Assembly: GCF_032452875.1 (NCBI RefSeq) | Contig: NC_083873.1 | Location: forward strand, 75,947,987 to 76,011,986 | Reading direction: 5' to 3' | Source of the DNA: Bos javanicus | Taxonomy: Eukaryota; Chordata; Mammalia; Artiodactyla; Bovidae | Length of the DNA stretch: 64,000 nt | Shown here: positions 20,217 to 31,595 of the stretch, piece by piece | Layout: each line of letters starts with the position of its first letter | How positions within the stretch are numbered: the stretch's first letter is position 1 | Translations under genes and position numbers: made by a program | The notes under the pieces: generated by a model | What the model was told of the DNA's origin: nothing | The model's input: only the letters and a program-made list of their open reading frames with translations | Databases searched by the model: none

Positions 20217-21465
20217 ATTAAACCCATAATTGATCTGGAGTGCAGCCACCACAAGCTATTCCAAGAAAGAAAAAAATAAAGAGCTTTTATGAAACACTCA
20301 TCTAAGAATAGAAGTATGCATTTTTCCTGTATGTGGGCAATGCACATTATAGTACTTTCTTTAAGAACTCTGCAAGAAGGTAAAATGCAGCTGTAATATA
20401 CATCCCAATACAATGGCCCTCTATTAGTCATTTGCACTGGTTCTTGCATATAAAATAATTGGCTTTTAGGTCACCTAAAGATAAGAAACTTTGGGGTCTT
20501 CAGAATAAAAGACTGATCATTTTTACAATCTATTTTAGTCTAACTCCTTACAGAAACACTTCCAAATTCATGTACCACATTTTTATATATTCAAATACAA
20601 CAAATGGAAAAATATTTTCTATATTCAAAAATGGCACTTAACTCGAATCCACACATTTTGTACTTCACTTCAACAGCAGTTAAAAATAATGCCTTTGATT
20701 AGAAACCTTATTATTACTCAGTAACTTATAACACATATAGAATGAGAAATTGAAATTTTTATTTCACATCTACAAAAGTATGAGATCTTATTAACAATTA
20801 AATAACTCCCATGTATATGATTAAAAATATAATAATAATCAATGCTTAGTCATGCGGTGGGCATTTCTCTCATGTGTGTGTGTGTGCATGTGTGATCAAT
20901 CAAATCCAAATTTTTGTGATCCCATGCACTGTAGCCTGCCAGGCTTCTCTGTCAATCATACTACATTCTTTAAGTCTTTAATTGGGGCACTGGTATCTGC
21001 TATTCCACTTGAGTTATGTTATTGGTTCTGATTTTCTGTCTTGGCCAAAGTCTAGTTTCAAGAGTTTCTACTTTCACTTTTCTACCATTATAAATCTTTC
21101 TGGACAAAACAGATAACTAATTTCAGGGTTTTGAAAGCTGTTATGTATATTTTATTTCATTTTTACCACAAGGATTAAGTAGATGAACATAGGATGGTGC
21201 CATCGACTTCATTAAGCCACTGAGATAGACCTTGCAGTATTCCTCAGACTCCACACATTCCCACCCCCACTATGTGAGGAAGATATGATGGCATTTTGTA
21301 TTCCCTATGAGAGAACTGCTACTATATATACAGACTTTAGTATTGCAGAGGCTTTCCTTAGGAGTCCCAAACACGCCTTCCAGCAGTGGGTTATGTCTGA
21401 GAACTTATTTGGGCATGAAAACTATAGCCACCACCTTGAGTCTCTGGAGGTCAGTAGTCCCAGCT
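20217..21465. other. Intergenic DNA, nothing recognised apart from a SINE scrap
   Basis: AT-rich sequence without a supported gene. A TG-rich stretch (about 20874-20894) precedes a decayed Bov-tA fragment listed separately. Confidence 0.45.
20893..20956 (-). mobile_element. Decayed Bov-tA fragment, antisense
   Basis: About 60 bp retain the order 'tttttgtgatcccatgcactgtagcctgccaggcttctctgtc', which is the antisense Bov-A body. Everything upstream has been replaced by a TG-rich tract. Confidence 0.65.
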
Positions 21466-21475
21466 ACTACTGTGA

Positions 21476-21624
21476 TTTCAGTTCAGTTCAGTCACTCAGT
21501 CGTGTCCGACTCTTTGTGACTCCATGTACTGCAGCACACCAGGCCTCCCTGTCTATCGCGAACTCCTGGAGTTTAGTCAAATTCATGTCCATTGAGTTGA
21601 TGATGCCATCCAACCATCTCATTC
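21476..21624 (-). mobile_element. Short BovB 3' end, antisense, 10-bp TSD
   Basis: Reverse complement of the terminal about 150 bp of BovB, starting with the TTCAGTTCAGTTCAG tail. It is flanked by ACTACTGTGA (21466-21475) and ACTACTATGA (21625-21634), a TSD with one mismatch. Confidence 0.88.
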
Positions 21625-21759
21625 ACTACTATGAAGACTGTGATAATTATGTCCATTTTGCCTCTGGCAGTGAGAAGATATCTGACAGTGACCATATCCC
21701 TGAAACTTTTGATTTTATTTAGTGAATGAAGATTTCTTTGGAAACTCTCAGGGAACACA

Positions 21760-23203
21760 TTAGAGTGGTACCATCTGCATATCTGAGGTTATTGATATTT
21801 CTCCCAGTAATCTTGATTTCAGCTTGTGATTCATTCAGCCTGGCATTTCATGAGATGTACTCTGCATGTAATTTAAATATGCAGGCTAACAATATATAGC
21901 TTTGACATATTCCTTTCCTAATTTTGAACCAGTGCATTGTTCTAATGGCAGAAAGCAAAAAGTAAAGAGCCCCGTGATGATGTTAAAAGAAGAGAATAAA
22001 AAAGCTGGTTAAAACTCAACATTCAAAAAACTAAGATCATGGCATTTGGTCCTGTCACTATATGGCAAAAAGAAGAGGATAAAGTGGAAATAGTGACACA
22101 TTTTATTTTCATGGGTTCCAAAATCACTGCAGACAAGGACTGCAGCCATGAAATTAAAAGATGCTTGCTCCTTGGAAAGCTATGACAAACTTATCGGTCA
22201 GTTCAGTCACTCAGTCCTGTCCGACTCTTTGTGACGCTATGGACTGAAGCACGCCAGGCTTCCCTGTCCATCACCAACTCCTGGATTGTACTCATACTCA
22301 TGTCCATAGCGTTGGTGATGCCATATAACCATCTCATCTTCTGTCGTCCCCTTCTCCTCCTGCCTTCAATCTTTCCCAGCATCAGGGTCTTTTCCAATGA
22401 GTCGGTTCTTCACATGAGGTGGCCAAAGTACTGCAGTTTCACTTCAGCTTCAGTTCTTTCAATGAATATTCAGGACTGATTTTCTTTAGGATTGACTGGT
22501 TGAATCTCCTTGCAGACCAAGGGACTCTCAAGAGTCTTCTCCAACACTGTAGTTCAAAAACATCAATTCTTCAGTGTCCAGCTTTCTTTACAGTCCAAAT
22601 CTCACAATCATACATGACTACTAGAAAAACCATAGCTTTGACTAGATGGACCTTTGTTGGTAAAGTAATGTCTCTGCTATTTAATATGCTGTCTAGGTTG
22701 GTCATAGCTTTTCTTAAAAAGCAGAGATGTCACTTTGCTGACAAAGGTCTCTATATTCAAAGCTATGTTTTTTCCAGTAGCCATGTACTGATGTGAGAGT
22801 GGAACCATAATGAAGGCAGAGATCCTAAGAATTGCTGCTTTTGAAACTTGGTGCTCAAGAAGACTCTTTAGAGCTCCTGGACTGCAAGGAGACTAAACCA
22901 GTCAATTCTAAAGGAAATCAACCCTCAATATTCATTGGAAGGACTGTTGCTGAAAGAAATAGAAGTTCCAATACTTTGACCACCTGGTGCAAAAAGCCAA
23001 TTCATTGGAAAAGACCCTGATGTTGGGGAAGATTGAGGGCAGGAGGAGAAGGGGGCAGCAGATGATTAGATGGTTGGATAACATCAATGACTCAATGGAT
23101 ATGAGTTTGAGCAAACTCCAGGAGATAGTGAAGAACAGGAAGCCTGGGATGCTGCAGTCCATAGGGAGACAAAGAGTCAGAGAACAGCAGCGACAACAAC
23201 AGG
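21760..23203 (+). mobile_element. BovB copy with 5' inversion, split by a younger BovB
   Basis: From 21760 to about 21942 the sequence is antisense BovB covering the catalytic-box region upstream to the ACTGGTTC segment. At about 21943 it flips to sense, starting at TAATGGCAGAAAGC, the point in the element just downstream of the inverted part. It continues sense to 22196 and, after an antisense BovB insertion (22197-22711), from 22712 to the tail near 23203. This is the arrangement expected of twin priming during reverse transcription. The inverted part encodes YADG in place of YADD. All coding parts are dead. Confidence 0.82.
22197..22711 (-). mobile_element. Younger BovB 3' half nested in an older BovB, antisense
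   Basis: Reverse complement of the last about 515 bp of BovB, starting at the CAGTTCAGTCACTCAG tail and ending in the 'gttggtcatagctttt' segment. The host BovB is interrupted between 'gctatgacaaactta' and 'ttaaaaagcagagatg', which are neighbours in the consensus. CTTA flanks both sides as a minimal TSD candidate. Confidence 0.88.
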
Positions 23204-24784
23204 ATACACAGATGCTGGATTCTCTAACCTGATAAACAAATCCATTTAAGTCTGCCCACTTTTCTGTTGACTGCTTCTTCTGAGTCTGTTGGCTGCTTCT
23301 TCATTCTGTCAAGACAATTCTTCAAAACCTCATTTGCTGTAGGTCATCATTCTTCCTAAATTTTAGGTAGACATCACAGATTACATTAGGATTGTCTCCA
23401 AGTATCTTCACCAGGAAACCAATTCTGACACACACATGAATTACACCATATTAGGGAAGTTCCCCTTATCTACCATAACACTCTTAGCCCCAGGTCAGCA
23501 ACCTTAAGATCCATTCTAGGATATTTTCTCAAAGTTCCTGCCATATATGCCTTAGGTCTTTCAGTTCTTTCCATGAATATATTTTCTACCAAAGCAGAAA
23601 GAGTACTTCTACAACTGGCTTTTGTTTACTCCTCGCTGCTTTGTAGACCCAGAAGCCATGAGAGGAAGTATGGATATTCTTTAGGAAATCTCCTTCTTCA
23701 GGTAAGAGTTTGCATAATCTGCAGGCTAGAGGAGACTATCTCTTCAAGTAAAGAGAGAACCACTTCTGAGAGGCCAATATATTGAGGAGATCTCAGCATT
23801 TAAAGTCTTCAAGTGCATGCACCTAAATGGCTCCATTTCAAATCCTAAGACTCTGCTTTTTCCCTGATAATGTTCTGATTTTAGTCTTAAAGGCATGCTG
23901 AAACTGTGAATTAAGCAGTTTCTTGATACTGTCATAGTTCATATATTGGGTTTTGTTCTCTGGCCAATCTGATCTCTACTTTTGTAAATAAAGGTCTTTT
24001 AGAATGTTGTCACCAAGGCTTTTGGCTTTCTCACCATGATGTCCAACTGAAGGATAAGTAACAGAAGCCTGACATTCCCTTCCTTCAGCACATTTATAGT
24101 GTCAACAGTATGCGACCAACCAACTCTTCAGACCTTATCATTACTATTGCCACCTCATCTCTTAAATTCTAGAAACATTAATTAAACCAGTGTATCTCCT
24201 ACATGTATCATATGCCAGATCTCCACAGATGAAGGTCTCAGTAATTCTGCTGCTAAAATATGCCAGGGCAAGTACAGTATCATCACCTCACTTACCAATA
24301 ACTTAAATGTCTTTCCCATCTGGCCAGCCCAGAATCCAACTCAAAATTCTATCCTAAAAATTTACTTTTAGGAGAAGTTCTGGCACAAACTCTTTTCTTG
24401 TGACTTTCCATAGATTCAGAGCCAGAGATAATATCCAAGGGCAATCCAGCAGGGGAATGGAAATTAATGTATAAAAAGGAAAATAAACAACAATGTATCA
24501 TTAAGTCCCTTACTGCCATGGGCAACTGAAACTATATCCTACAGAAAACAGTTGGGAAAATGGTATAAAATTGTGTTATTCCTCTTAAGGGTCAAGGGAC
24601 CTGGACTATTAACATTAATTTTCATATTTCATATTTTGAAGACTGTTAGTTGTTAATTCCATTGTACTTCTGGTCTGCTTCATGTATAAGAAGAGAGACC
24701 TCCTTAAAAAAAGAGAATATCATCCACAAAGATACAAATATGCACAGTTAGAAATTACCTAGAGCACACTAAAATTAAAGGCCA
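23204..24784. other. Unassigned sequence, possibly an old unrecognised repeat
   Basis: About 1.6 kb of more balanced composition than its surroundings, with a pyrimidine-rich plus strand in the first half. I see no intact frame and no family that I recognise. A decayed LTR or processed sequence is possible but unsupported. Confidence 0.35.
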
Positions 24785-24838
24785 TAAGGTTACATATGCT
24801 GCTGCTGCTAAGTCACTTCAGTCGTAAGGTTACATATG
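24785..24838 (-). mobile_element. Ultra-short (26-bp) Bov-A2 insertion with 14-bp TSD
   Basis: CTGCTGCTGCTAAGTCACTT plus six further bases (24799-24824) equal the antisense 3' terminus of Bov-A2, as seen at the start of the full copies at 13348, 49888 and 53853. It is bracketed by perfect TAAGGTTACATATG repeats (24785-24798 and 24825-24838). The structure is that of a normal target-primed insertion that stopped after about 26 nt. Confidence 0.9.
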
Positions 24839-24889
24839 GGTGCTGACAATTTCTGTCTTTATCACATTTAACATTGACATATTTGACTG

Positions 24890-25295
24890 AGATGAAGAAG
24901 ACTGAGGGATGAAGAGCTGATGCTTTTGAATTGTTGTGCCGAAGATGACTCTTGAGAGTCCCATGCAGATCAGACTAGTCAATCATAATGAAATTCAACC
25001 CTAAATATTTATCGGAAGGACTGATGCTGAAGCTGAAGTTCCAGTACTTTGGCCATCTGTTGTGAAGAGCCGACTCATTGCAAAAGCCCTTGATGCTGGG
25101 AAAGATCAAAGGCAAAAGGAGAAGGGGGTGGCAGAGGATGAGATAATTGGATGACACCACCAACACAATGGACATGAATCTGAGCAAACTCTGCAAGATA
25201 GTGAAGGACAGAGGAGCCTGGCCCCATGAACAGCATGCTGCAGTTCATAGGGTTTCAGCATCGGACATGACTTAGTGACTCAATGACAACACCAA
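24890..25295 (+). mobile_element. Old BovB 3' end, sense
   Basis: Covers BovB from the 'gatgcttttgaattgttgtg' segment to the end, with much divergence and a small duplication-like insertion ('ccccatgaacagcatgctg') in the last 100 bases. No coding capacity. Confidence 0.85.
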
Positions 25296-25507
25296 CAAAG
25301 AAATTTCTTCCTTTTCTAGATTTTTATTTCCTCTTTAATTTTTGTCTGGAAATCATTTTTGAGGTATTCTCATAATATTATTATTGATAAAGAAAACAGG
25401 CTTTAATTTGCCCAGGGTGAATTCAAAATTGGTCAGTTATCCTCAACACATTCTATCAATTTACATGATGTTTCAACTCTTTATAAAAAATGAAATAAAA
25501 TATATTT

Positions 25508-25671
25508 GGGCTTCTCCAGTGACTCAGCAGTAAAGAATCTGCCTGCAGTGCAGAAGACACAGGTTCAATCCCTGGTTTGGGAATATCCCCTGGAGAAGGA
25601 AGTGGCAACCCACTCCAGTATTCTTGCCTGGACAGAAGAGCCAAGAGTTGGATATGATGTAGCAGCTAAAC
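25508..25671 (+). mobile_element. Bov-tA SINE, sense, 3' part decayed
   Basis: Begins with the tRNA-Glu-like head GGGCTTCTCCAGTGACTCAG and the B-box-like 'ggttcaatccctgg', then the Bov-A body ('cccactccagtattcttgcc'). The normal 3' third is shortened and diverged ('gaagagccaagagttgg'). Confidence 0.85.
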
Positions 25672-25892
25672 CACAAGAAAAATGTTTAATATTCAATAAA
25701 ATCAGTATCAATTCAGTCATTGAAAAATATATATCATTAGTATTTTTTAGTATATATTTACCAAAATTTCCTTGCAGTATTTACCAGAGTTTTTGTGCTT
25801 AGAAAATTCTGTTCCAACCTGGATAAATCTTCATCTATATTTGTTGCTAATATTTTTTAAATACAAAATAACTTTAATTTATGCTGTAAGTA

Positions 25893-26131
25893 GATGGCTC
25901 CCCAGTGAAGAGTGCTTCCTTGGTGGCTCAGTAGTAAAGAATCCACCTATAATGCAGGAGGCACAGGAGACTGAGGTTTGATCCCTGGGTCAGGAAGATA
26001 CCCTGGAGGAAGGAATGGCTACTCAGTCCAGTATTCTTGCCTGGAAAAATCCCACGGACAGAGGAGCCTGGCAGGGTACAGTCCATGGGGTCACAAAGAG
26101 TCAAGACATAAGTGAAGACACTGAGCACAGC
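25893..26131 (+). mobile_element. Bov-tA SINE, sense, 12-bp TSD
   Basis: Full head-plus-body Bov-tA: 'gcttccttggtggctcag', 'ggtttgatccctgggtc', then the Bov-A body to 'cactgagcacagc'. Perfect ATGCTGTAAGTA repeats lie at 25881-25892 and 26132-26143. About 15 bases between the 5' TSD and the head are not part of the usual SINE. Confidence 0.9.
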
Positions 26132-26187
26132 ATGCTGTAAGTAATGTTCTAACTTGCTCTTTTTTTCAAGTTATTTATCTTAATAAT

Positions 26188-26464
26188 CGGAGAAGGCAAT
26201 GGCACCCCTCTCCAGTACTCTTGCCTGGAAAATCCCATGGACAGAGGAGCCTGGTAGGGCTGCAGTCCATGGGGTCGCTAAGAGTGGAACACGACTGAAC
26301 GATTTCACTTTCACTTTTCACTTTCATGCAGTGGAGAAGGAAATGGCAACACACTCCAGTGTTCTTCCCTGGAGAATCCCAGGGACAGGAGAGCCTGGTG
26401 GGCTGCCGTCTATGGGGTTGCACAGTCGGACACGACTGAAGCGACTTAGAAGCAGCAGCAGCAT
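26188..26464 (+). mobile_element. Bov-A2 SINE, sense, 10-bp TSD
   Basis: Two Bov-A monomers joined by the 'cactttcacttttcactttcatg' type linker, ending in GAAGCAGCAGCAGCA. TCTTAATAAT flanks it at 26178-26187 and 26465-26474. The 3' TSD was later used as part of the target of the adjacent L1. Confidence 0.94.
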
Positions 26465-26480
26465 TCTTAATAATATTTTA

Positions 26481-27090
26481 TTTTATTTTTTTTTTAATTT
26501 TATTTTATTTTTAAACTTTACATAATTGTATTAGTTTTGCCAAATATCAAAATGAATCCATCACAGGTATACATGTGCTCCCCATCCTGAACCCTCCTCC
26601 CTCCTCCCTCCCCATACCATCCCTCTGGGTCGTCCCAGTGCACTAGCCCCAAGCATCCAGTATTGTGCGTTGAACCTGGACTGGCATCTCGTTTCATACA
26701 TTATATTTTACATGTTTCAATGCCATTCTCCCAAATCTTCCCACCCTCTCCCTCTCCCACAGATTCCATAAGACTGTTCCACACATCAGCGTCACTTTTG
26801 CTGTCTCGTACACAGGGTTATTGTTATCATCTTTCTAAATTCCATATATATGCGTTAGTATACTGTATTGGTGTTTTTCCTTCTGGCTTACTTCACTCTG
26901 TATAATAGGCTCCAGTTTCATCCACCTCATTAGAACTGATTCAAATGTATTCTTTTTAATGGCTGAGTAATACTCCATTGTGTATATGTACCACAGCTTT
27001 CTTATCCATTCATCTGTTGATGGACATCTAGGTTGCTTCCATGTCCTGGCTATTATAAACAGTGCTGCAATGAACATTGGGGTACACGTG
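26481..27090 (-). mobile_element. 5'-truncated bovid L1, antisense, 10-bp TSD
   Basis: T-rich tail complement, L1 3' UTR reverse complement, then the end of ORF2 (minus-strand frame MFIAALFIIARTWKQPRCPSTDEWIRK at 26835-27077). TAATATTTTA at 26471-26480 and 27091-27100 is a perfect TSD that overlaps the 3' TSD of the Bov-A2 immediately upstream. Confidence 0.94.
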
Positions 27091-27100
27091 TAATATTTTA

Positions 27101-28617
27101 AACTAAGAATTCCTTACAATTTTTCAACTATTAAAATCATTTTCAATTGAACCACTCATACTCCCAGGCTTCATCACATCTTAATATATGTGAATATTTG
27201 TCAAAATATGCAGACTTATTCTTTTGCAATTATATAACTAGCTGCAGGTTTAAAGAATTCCCTATAGTTTCTAAGGTATTTAGCAACAGCCAACTTCAGG
27301 TTTCTTTCCCTGTTAATTAAGTCCCACTTAATAGAAGAGACAATACTTTGGCACTGTTATGTGGATTTTGAACAGGCCTTGGGTTTGCCTCACTTCCCCC
27401 TTAACACCAAATCATTCATTAGTCTCCTCTTTTTTTCTACCTGTTTACCTGAAACAGTCTTCAAATTGTAGCAAAGCCTTTATCCAAGCTATGTTAATAT
27501 TCATCTAACCCTTTATTCATCTCTTGGCTTTTTTTTTCCTTCTTCCACATAAAATATTAGGCAAGGAAAACAAGACAAGTAACTGTTCTTGGTCTAATTT
27601 CTACTATTTCCCTTCCAAAGCCTATGACTAGCTTTCTCTTTCCAGTAGTCTTATTTTCTTTTTTCTAATCTTCTCATCTCTCTTGTTTGACTCTTCCCCT
27701 CCACATGAATGGCTTTGATTTTAAATCATACAGTTTTAATCTAACATATTCAATATTTAATTTTTTTTACTCGAAAATAAAAAACTTAACTTTAAAGTAA
27801 CACATCTTCTAAATATATTACTGCATTGTTTTCTGAATTATTGATATTGTCAAGTTAGTTTCAGGCTTGCATTTAGCCATTGAATGAGATAAAACTAGCA
27901 TATTTAGTTAACAACTCCTTAAGCTCTAATGGAGAAAACCCAATTCTAATGTTGCTGGTTAGCACAGTATTTCTTTAGTGACTAACAGCTACACATAGTA
28001 TTACTCTGTAAAATGTATAACTTTGAAATGTTTCTCAAGACATTTTATGTTAATCTCATTATAATGGGACTGTAGTCAAGCGATTGCAATGGTAGCAATT
28101 TTAACTGCTTTTATAGAAATTGTAGATAGACTGGATTGAGTCCAAAATCTACTCCAAATAAAGCAGCTATCACCATTATGTTTTTGATAACCATAAATGC
28201 TAAACTACCTTCCATAAAAAGCTAACATAAAAGTTATACAAGTTCTCCTCAGAAATTATGGAATTTTATGACTTCCAATTTTTGTTTTAGTATATTTTAT
28301 GCAGAAATTTAATTTTCAGGTTGAAAAATGATGTTCAAAAACACCATATATAGAGTTTTTATACAGAGTTAATCTTCAGAGCTGTATACAACCTGTGTTT
28401 AATAAAGCCTCCGTAGTAGTTTTATCCCTGATAAAGCATGGATTGATCACGTAGATTAAAATGAGAATTATATAATTTCCATAAAACTGCTTTCTAATTT
28501 AAATATCAATTTTACCTCTAGTAAATTGAACAGTTAATCAAAACAGTTTAATCAAAAAATGTTTGGTTAAAATATACTTTAATAGGTATAGATGAAGTCT
28601 AGCTTATATCTATGCAT
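27101..28617. other. AT-rich intergenic DNA, nothing recognised
   Basis: About 1.5 kb with no recognisable repeat, gene or regulatory motif cluster. The first half of the plus strand is T/C-rich, the second half A/T-rich. Confidence 0.5.
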
Positions 28618-28740
28618 TCACTTCTTCAATTATTTAACTATTATGTACAGAGGATTTACTATGTGCCAAGTACTGTGTTAGCCACCAAGGTTACAGTTAC
28701 ACACGCTATATTGTTCATTTTTTAATATATTATAATTCAG
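28618..28740 (-). mobile_element. L2-type 3' end remnant, antisense
   Basis: The segment 'ttcttcaattatttaactattatgtac', then 'tactatgtgccaagtactgtgttagccaccaaggttaca', has the order of an antisense L2 terminus (ATTCAACAAATATTTATTGAG ... CTATGTGCCAGGCACTGT). It is diverged; assigned from remembered consensus. Confidence 0.55.
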
Positions 28741-28838
28741 ATTGTCTAACAAGCAAACATATTACAACACAGATACTAATAAATACAGTAGATAATATCC
28801 ACTGAGTGCAATCTACTCCGGAATTGTTCTGTTCTAAG

Positions 28839-29408
28839 CAGTATTTTTGCCTGGAAAATTCCATGGATGGAGGAGTCTGGTGGGCTATAGTTCATGCAGT
28901 CACAAAGAGTTGGACAAACACTTTGGGCACCTGATGTAAAGACCAAACTCATTGATAAAGACCCTGATGCTAGGAAAGATTGAAAGGCAAAATAATTATG
29001 GGGAAGCAGAGGATGAGATGATTAGACAGCATCACCGACTCAATGGACATGAATTTGAGCAAACTCCAGGAGACAGTGGAAGACAGAGAAGCCTGGCACG
29101 TTGCAGTCCATGAGGTCTCAGAGTTGCACCCCACTCCAGTACTCTTGTCTGGAAAATCCCATGGACAGAGGAGCCTGGTAGCTGCAATCCATGGGGTCGC
29201 GAAGAGTCGGACACGACTGAGCAACTTCACTTTCACTTTTCACTTTCATGCATTGGAGAAGGAAATGGTAACCCACTCCAGTGTTCTTGCCTGGAGAATC
29301 CCAGGGACGGCGGAGCCTGGTGGGCTGCCATCTATGGGGTCGCACAGAGTCAGACACGACTGAAGCGACTTAGCAGTAGCAGTTAGCTGTGACTGAACAA
29401 CAACAACC
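28839..29408 (+). mobile_element. Chimeric Bov-A/BovB element (ART2A-like), interrupted by Bov-A2
   Basis: A Bov-A body (28839-28917) passes directly into the BovB 3' end (28918 onward) at 'gttggacaaacactttgggcacc'. The same junction occurs at 33302. The BovB part runs to 'ggtctcagagttg', is interrupted by a Bov-A2 (29126-29381) and finishes with 'gactgaacaacaacaac'. The shared junction points to a real SINE family assembled from Bov-A and BovB parts, probably the one called ART2A, and not to chance neighbours. Confidence 0.72.
29126..29381 (+). mobile_element. Bov-A2 SINE nested in a BovB tail, sense
   Basis: Slightly 5'-truncated Bov-A2 starting GCACCCCACTCCAGTACTC, with both monomers and the CACTTTCACTTTTCACTTTC linker, ending near 'gcagtagcagt'. 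It splits the terminal about 30 bp from the rest of the host BovB-like tail. Confidence 0.9.
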
Positions 29409-29628
29409 TTGACACTAAGAGAAAAGATAACATTTTTATTCCCATTACAGATAATTATATTAAATGTAATGAGATCAAGTTATTTGCCCAATGTTACACA
29501 GCTATTGCAGGAAAATCTAGGATTCAAATAATGTTCTCATTGATTACACAACTAGAACTTTTAACTATATGGTTTATGGAACCATTGAGATTCCACATGA
29601 ACACTATAAAAAGTCAACTTAAAAAAAA

Positions 29629-29920
29629 ATTTTTTATTATTATTATTTTTTTTTACTTTACAATATTGTATTGGTTTTGCCATACATCAACATGCCTCCA
29701 CCACGGGTGTACACATGTTCCCCATCCTGAACCGCCCTCCCACCTCCCTCCCCATACCATCCCTCTGGGTCATCCCAGTGCACCAGCCCCAAGCTTCCTG
29801 TATCTTGCATCAAACCTGGACTGGTGATTCATTTCTTATATGATATTATACATGTTTTAATGCCATTCTCCCAAATCATCCCCCCCTCCACAGAGTCCAA
29901 AAGAGTGTTCTATACATCTG
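29629..29920 (-). mobile_element. Short bovid L1 3' UTR, antisense
   Basis: T-rich start, then the reverse complement of the L1 3' UTR ('ccccatcctgaaccgccctccc', 'ccatccctctgggtcatccc', 'ttctatacatctg'). About 290 bp, all 3' UTR, non-coding. Confidence 0.88.
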
Positions 29921-30040
29921 TAAAAGAGTTCTACGATTTAAAAATTATGAACAGTGATTTCAATTAATGAGAATAAATATAATTTCACTCATATTAAAAT
30001 AGCAATATTCCTTTTTTTTTAGAATGATTCCTCTTTACTT

Positions 30041-30098
30041 TTTATTTTTTTATTTATTTTAATTGGAAGCTAATTACTTTACAATATTGTATTGGTTT
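30041..30098 (-). mobile_element. Very short L1 3' terminus, antisense
   Basis: About 58 bp, ending 'ctttacaatattgtattggttt', equal the reverse complement of the extreme L1 3' end preceded by a T-rich tail. I could not find a convincing TSD. Confidence 0.65.
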
Positions 30099-31300
30099 CT
30101 TAAAAATGTGTTCTTAAGACTGCAAAGGTGCAGTCATCCTAGAAAACACAATATATACCAGTGTCTTTGAGTTACTATTCTAGGAAAAAACAATATGTTA
30201 ACATTTGTCAAGAGTCATGAAGAATTTTTACATTTATGACACACTACAAGGTGACTTCTAGAAACAACTTTAAGAAAATAACTCAAAGGAATAGTCAAAA
30301 AGCATATGTGTAAAGATGTTTTAGCATTATTTTCAAAATAATGAAAATGGCCTAACTACCCAGTAGTATTATATGAAATGTTATTAATTTTGGTTAATCT
30401 GTCCAGAAAATGGTAAATTTGAAATAATTAAAAATAATAATTATAAAAATAAATAAAATATGTAACAATGATATCATGCAATAGATATATGTAATTAAAT
30501 TAACTCTTAGAATTTCAGTTGCTTATAACTGATGAATATTTATAGTCAATTACTGGAAATGTATATAAAAATAAAAACATTTCATTTGTTGGACCAGAAG
30601 GATAATGAGTCAATTTTTCTCTCTTTTTTGTTTCAAATAAATAAACATTTTCTTAAAGCTATGGTTAAAAGCTTAACATTTTCACAGTTTTTTTCATCTA
30701 AAGGGCAGAGGAATGTCTTAATATACTTACTTGAAAGTATGGTGGCTAATCTATATTTTTCAGCACAATAATTTCCAAATAATTTTTTTGACTTAAGGAT
30801 TCTTATTATAATATGCACAATTATATTTAATATATAATGGTATATAGTTGAATTTTTAGAGTAAAAATATGTTTATAAGGGCTGCAGGTCAAATAAGATA
30901 TAATATTTTTCTTTTTCTTTGCCAAATACTTGAAAAACTGAAATAATTTGACAATTTTTTCTCCCTGTTTATAAACAAAATAAATTCTGACTTCAGCCAA
31001 AAATATCAACATATGTAAGAGTTGACTGAATTCATTTTCTGTTCATAGTAAAATGGCTCCATACATTTATGGGAATATGAACTGAAAAAAATTAAGAGAA
31101 AATTCAACATGATTGCCATGCCTATAGAAGGATATATTTGAAATGTTTCTAGGCAACAAATTTAGAAGTTTTGGCAACACCAAAAAGGAGAAAAATAAAA
31201 TAGGGGAATAAAACACAAAATTTCTCCAGTTTAGCAGAATGTTTTTTTGGCTAGAGTCAGTAAAAGTATAAGCTGCTTTCTGAACATGTTAGATTATTTT

Positions 31301-31308
31301 ACATACAT

Positions 31309-31345
<37 letters not shown>
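31301..31345. repeat. (TA)n microsatellite with TACA leader
   Basis: TACATACATACACA passes into about 30 bp of uninterrupted TA. Confidence 0.93.
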
Positions 31346-31347
<2 letters not shown>

Positions 31348-31595
31348 ATTACCTAGTAATCAAAATTTCTATCAGTTTTAATATAATATTTCTTTGGAAG
31401 GTAAAACCTAAAAAAATAAAACTCCTTGAAAATAACAGGAAATGTGAAAGACAAAGCAGGACTTTCTTACATAATCTCTAATTCCCCAAGATGTGAAGAA
31501 AGTTGTGTTCACTTTTACTTACCCTTTTAGTCTCACCTAATAAGCTGGTATATTTTTTAATCTTGACTTATTTCTTTTTAATGGTGATATTTCTT

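Larger units (their letters stand above)
29921..31579. other. AT-rich intergenic DNA with minor repeats
   Basis: No gene is supported. It holds a very short L1 tail and a TA microsatellite (listed separately). Small frames such as 30532-30771 look like random AT-rich translation. Confidence 0.45.

Noticed and set aside
23204..24784. Balanced-composition stretch as possible exons or a retrocopy
   Set aside because: No frame of useful length, no recognisable protein motif and no splice pattern; left as unassigned.
25893..25990. tRNA-like heads of SINEs as possible tRNA genes
   Set aside because: They match the diverged tRNA-Glu-derived head of Bov-tA; the cloverleaf is not preserved and each is fused to a SINE body.
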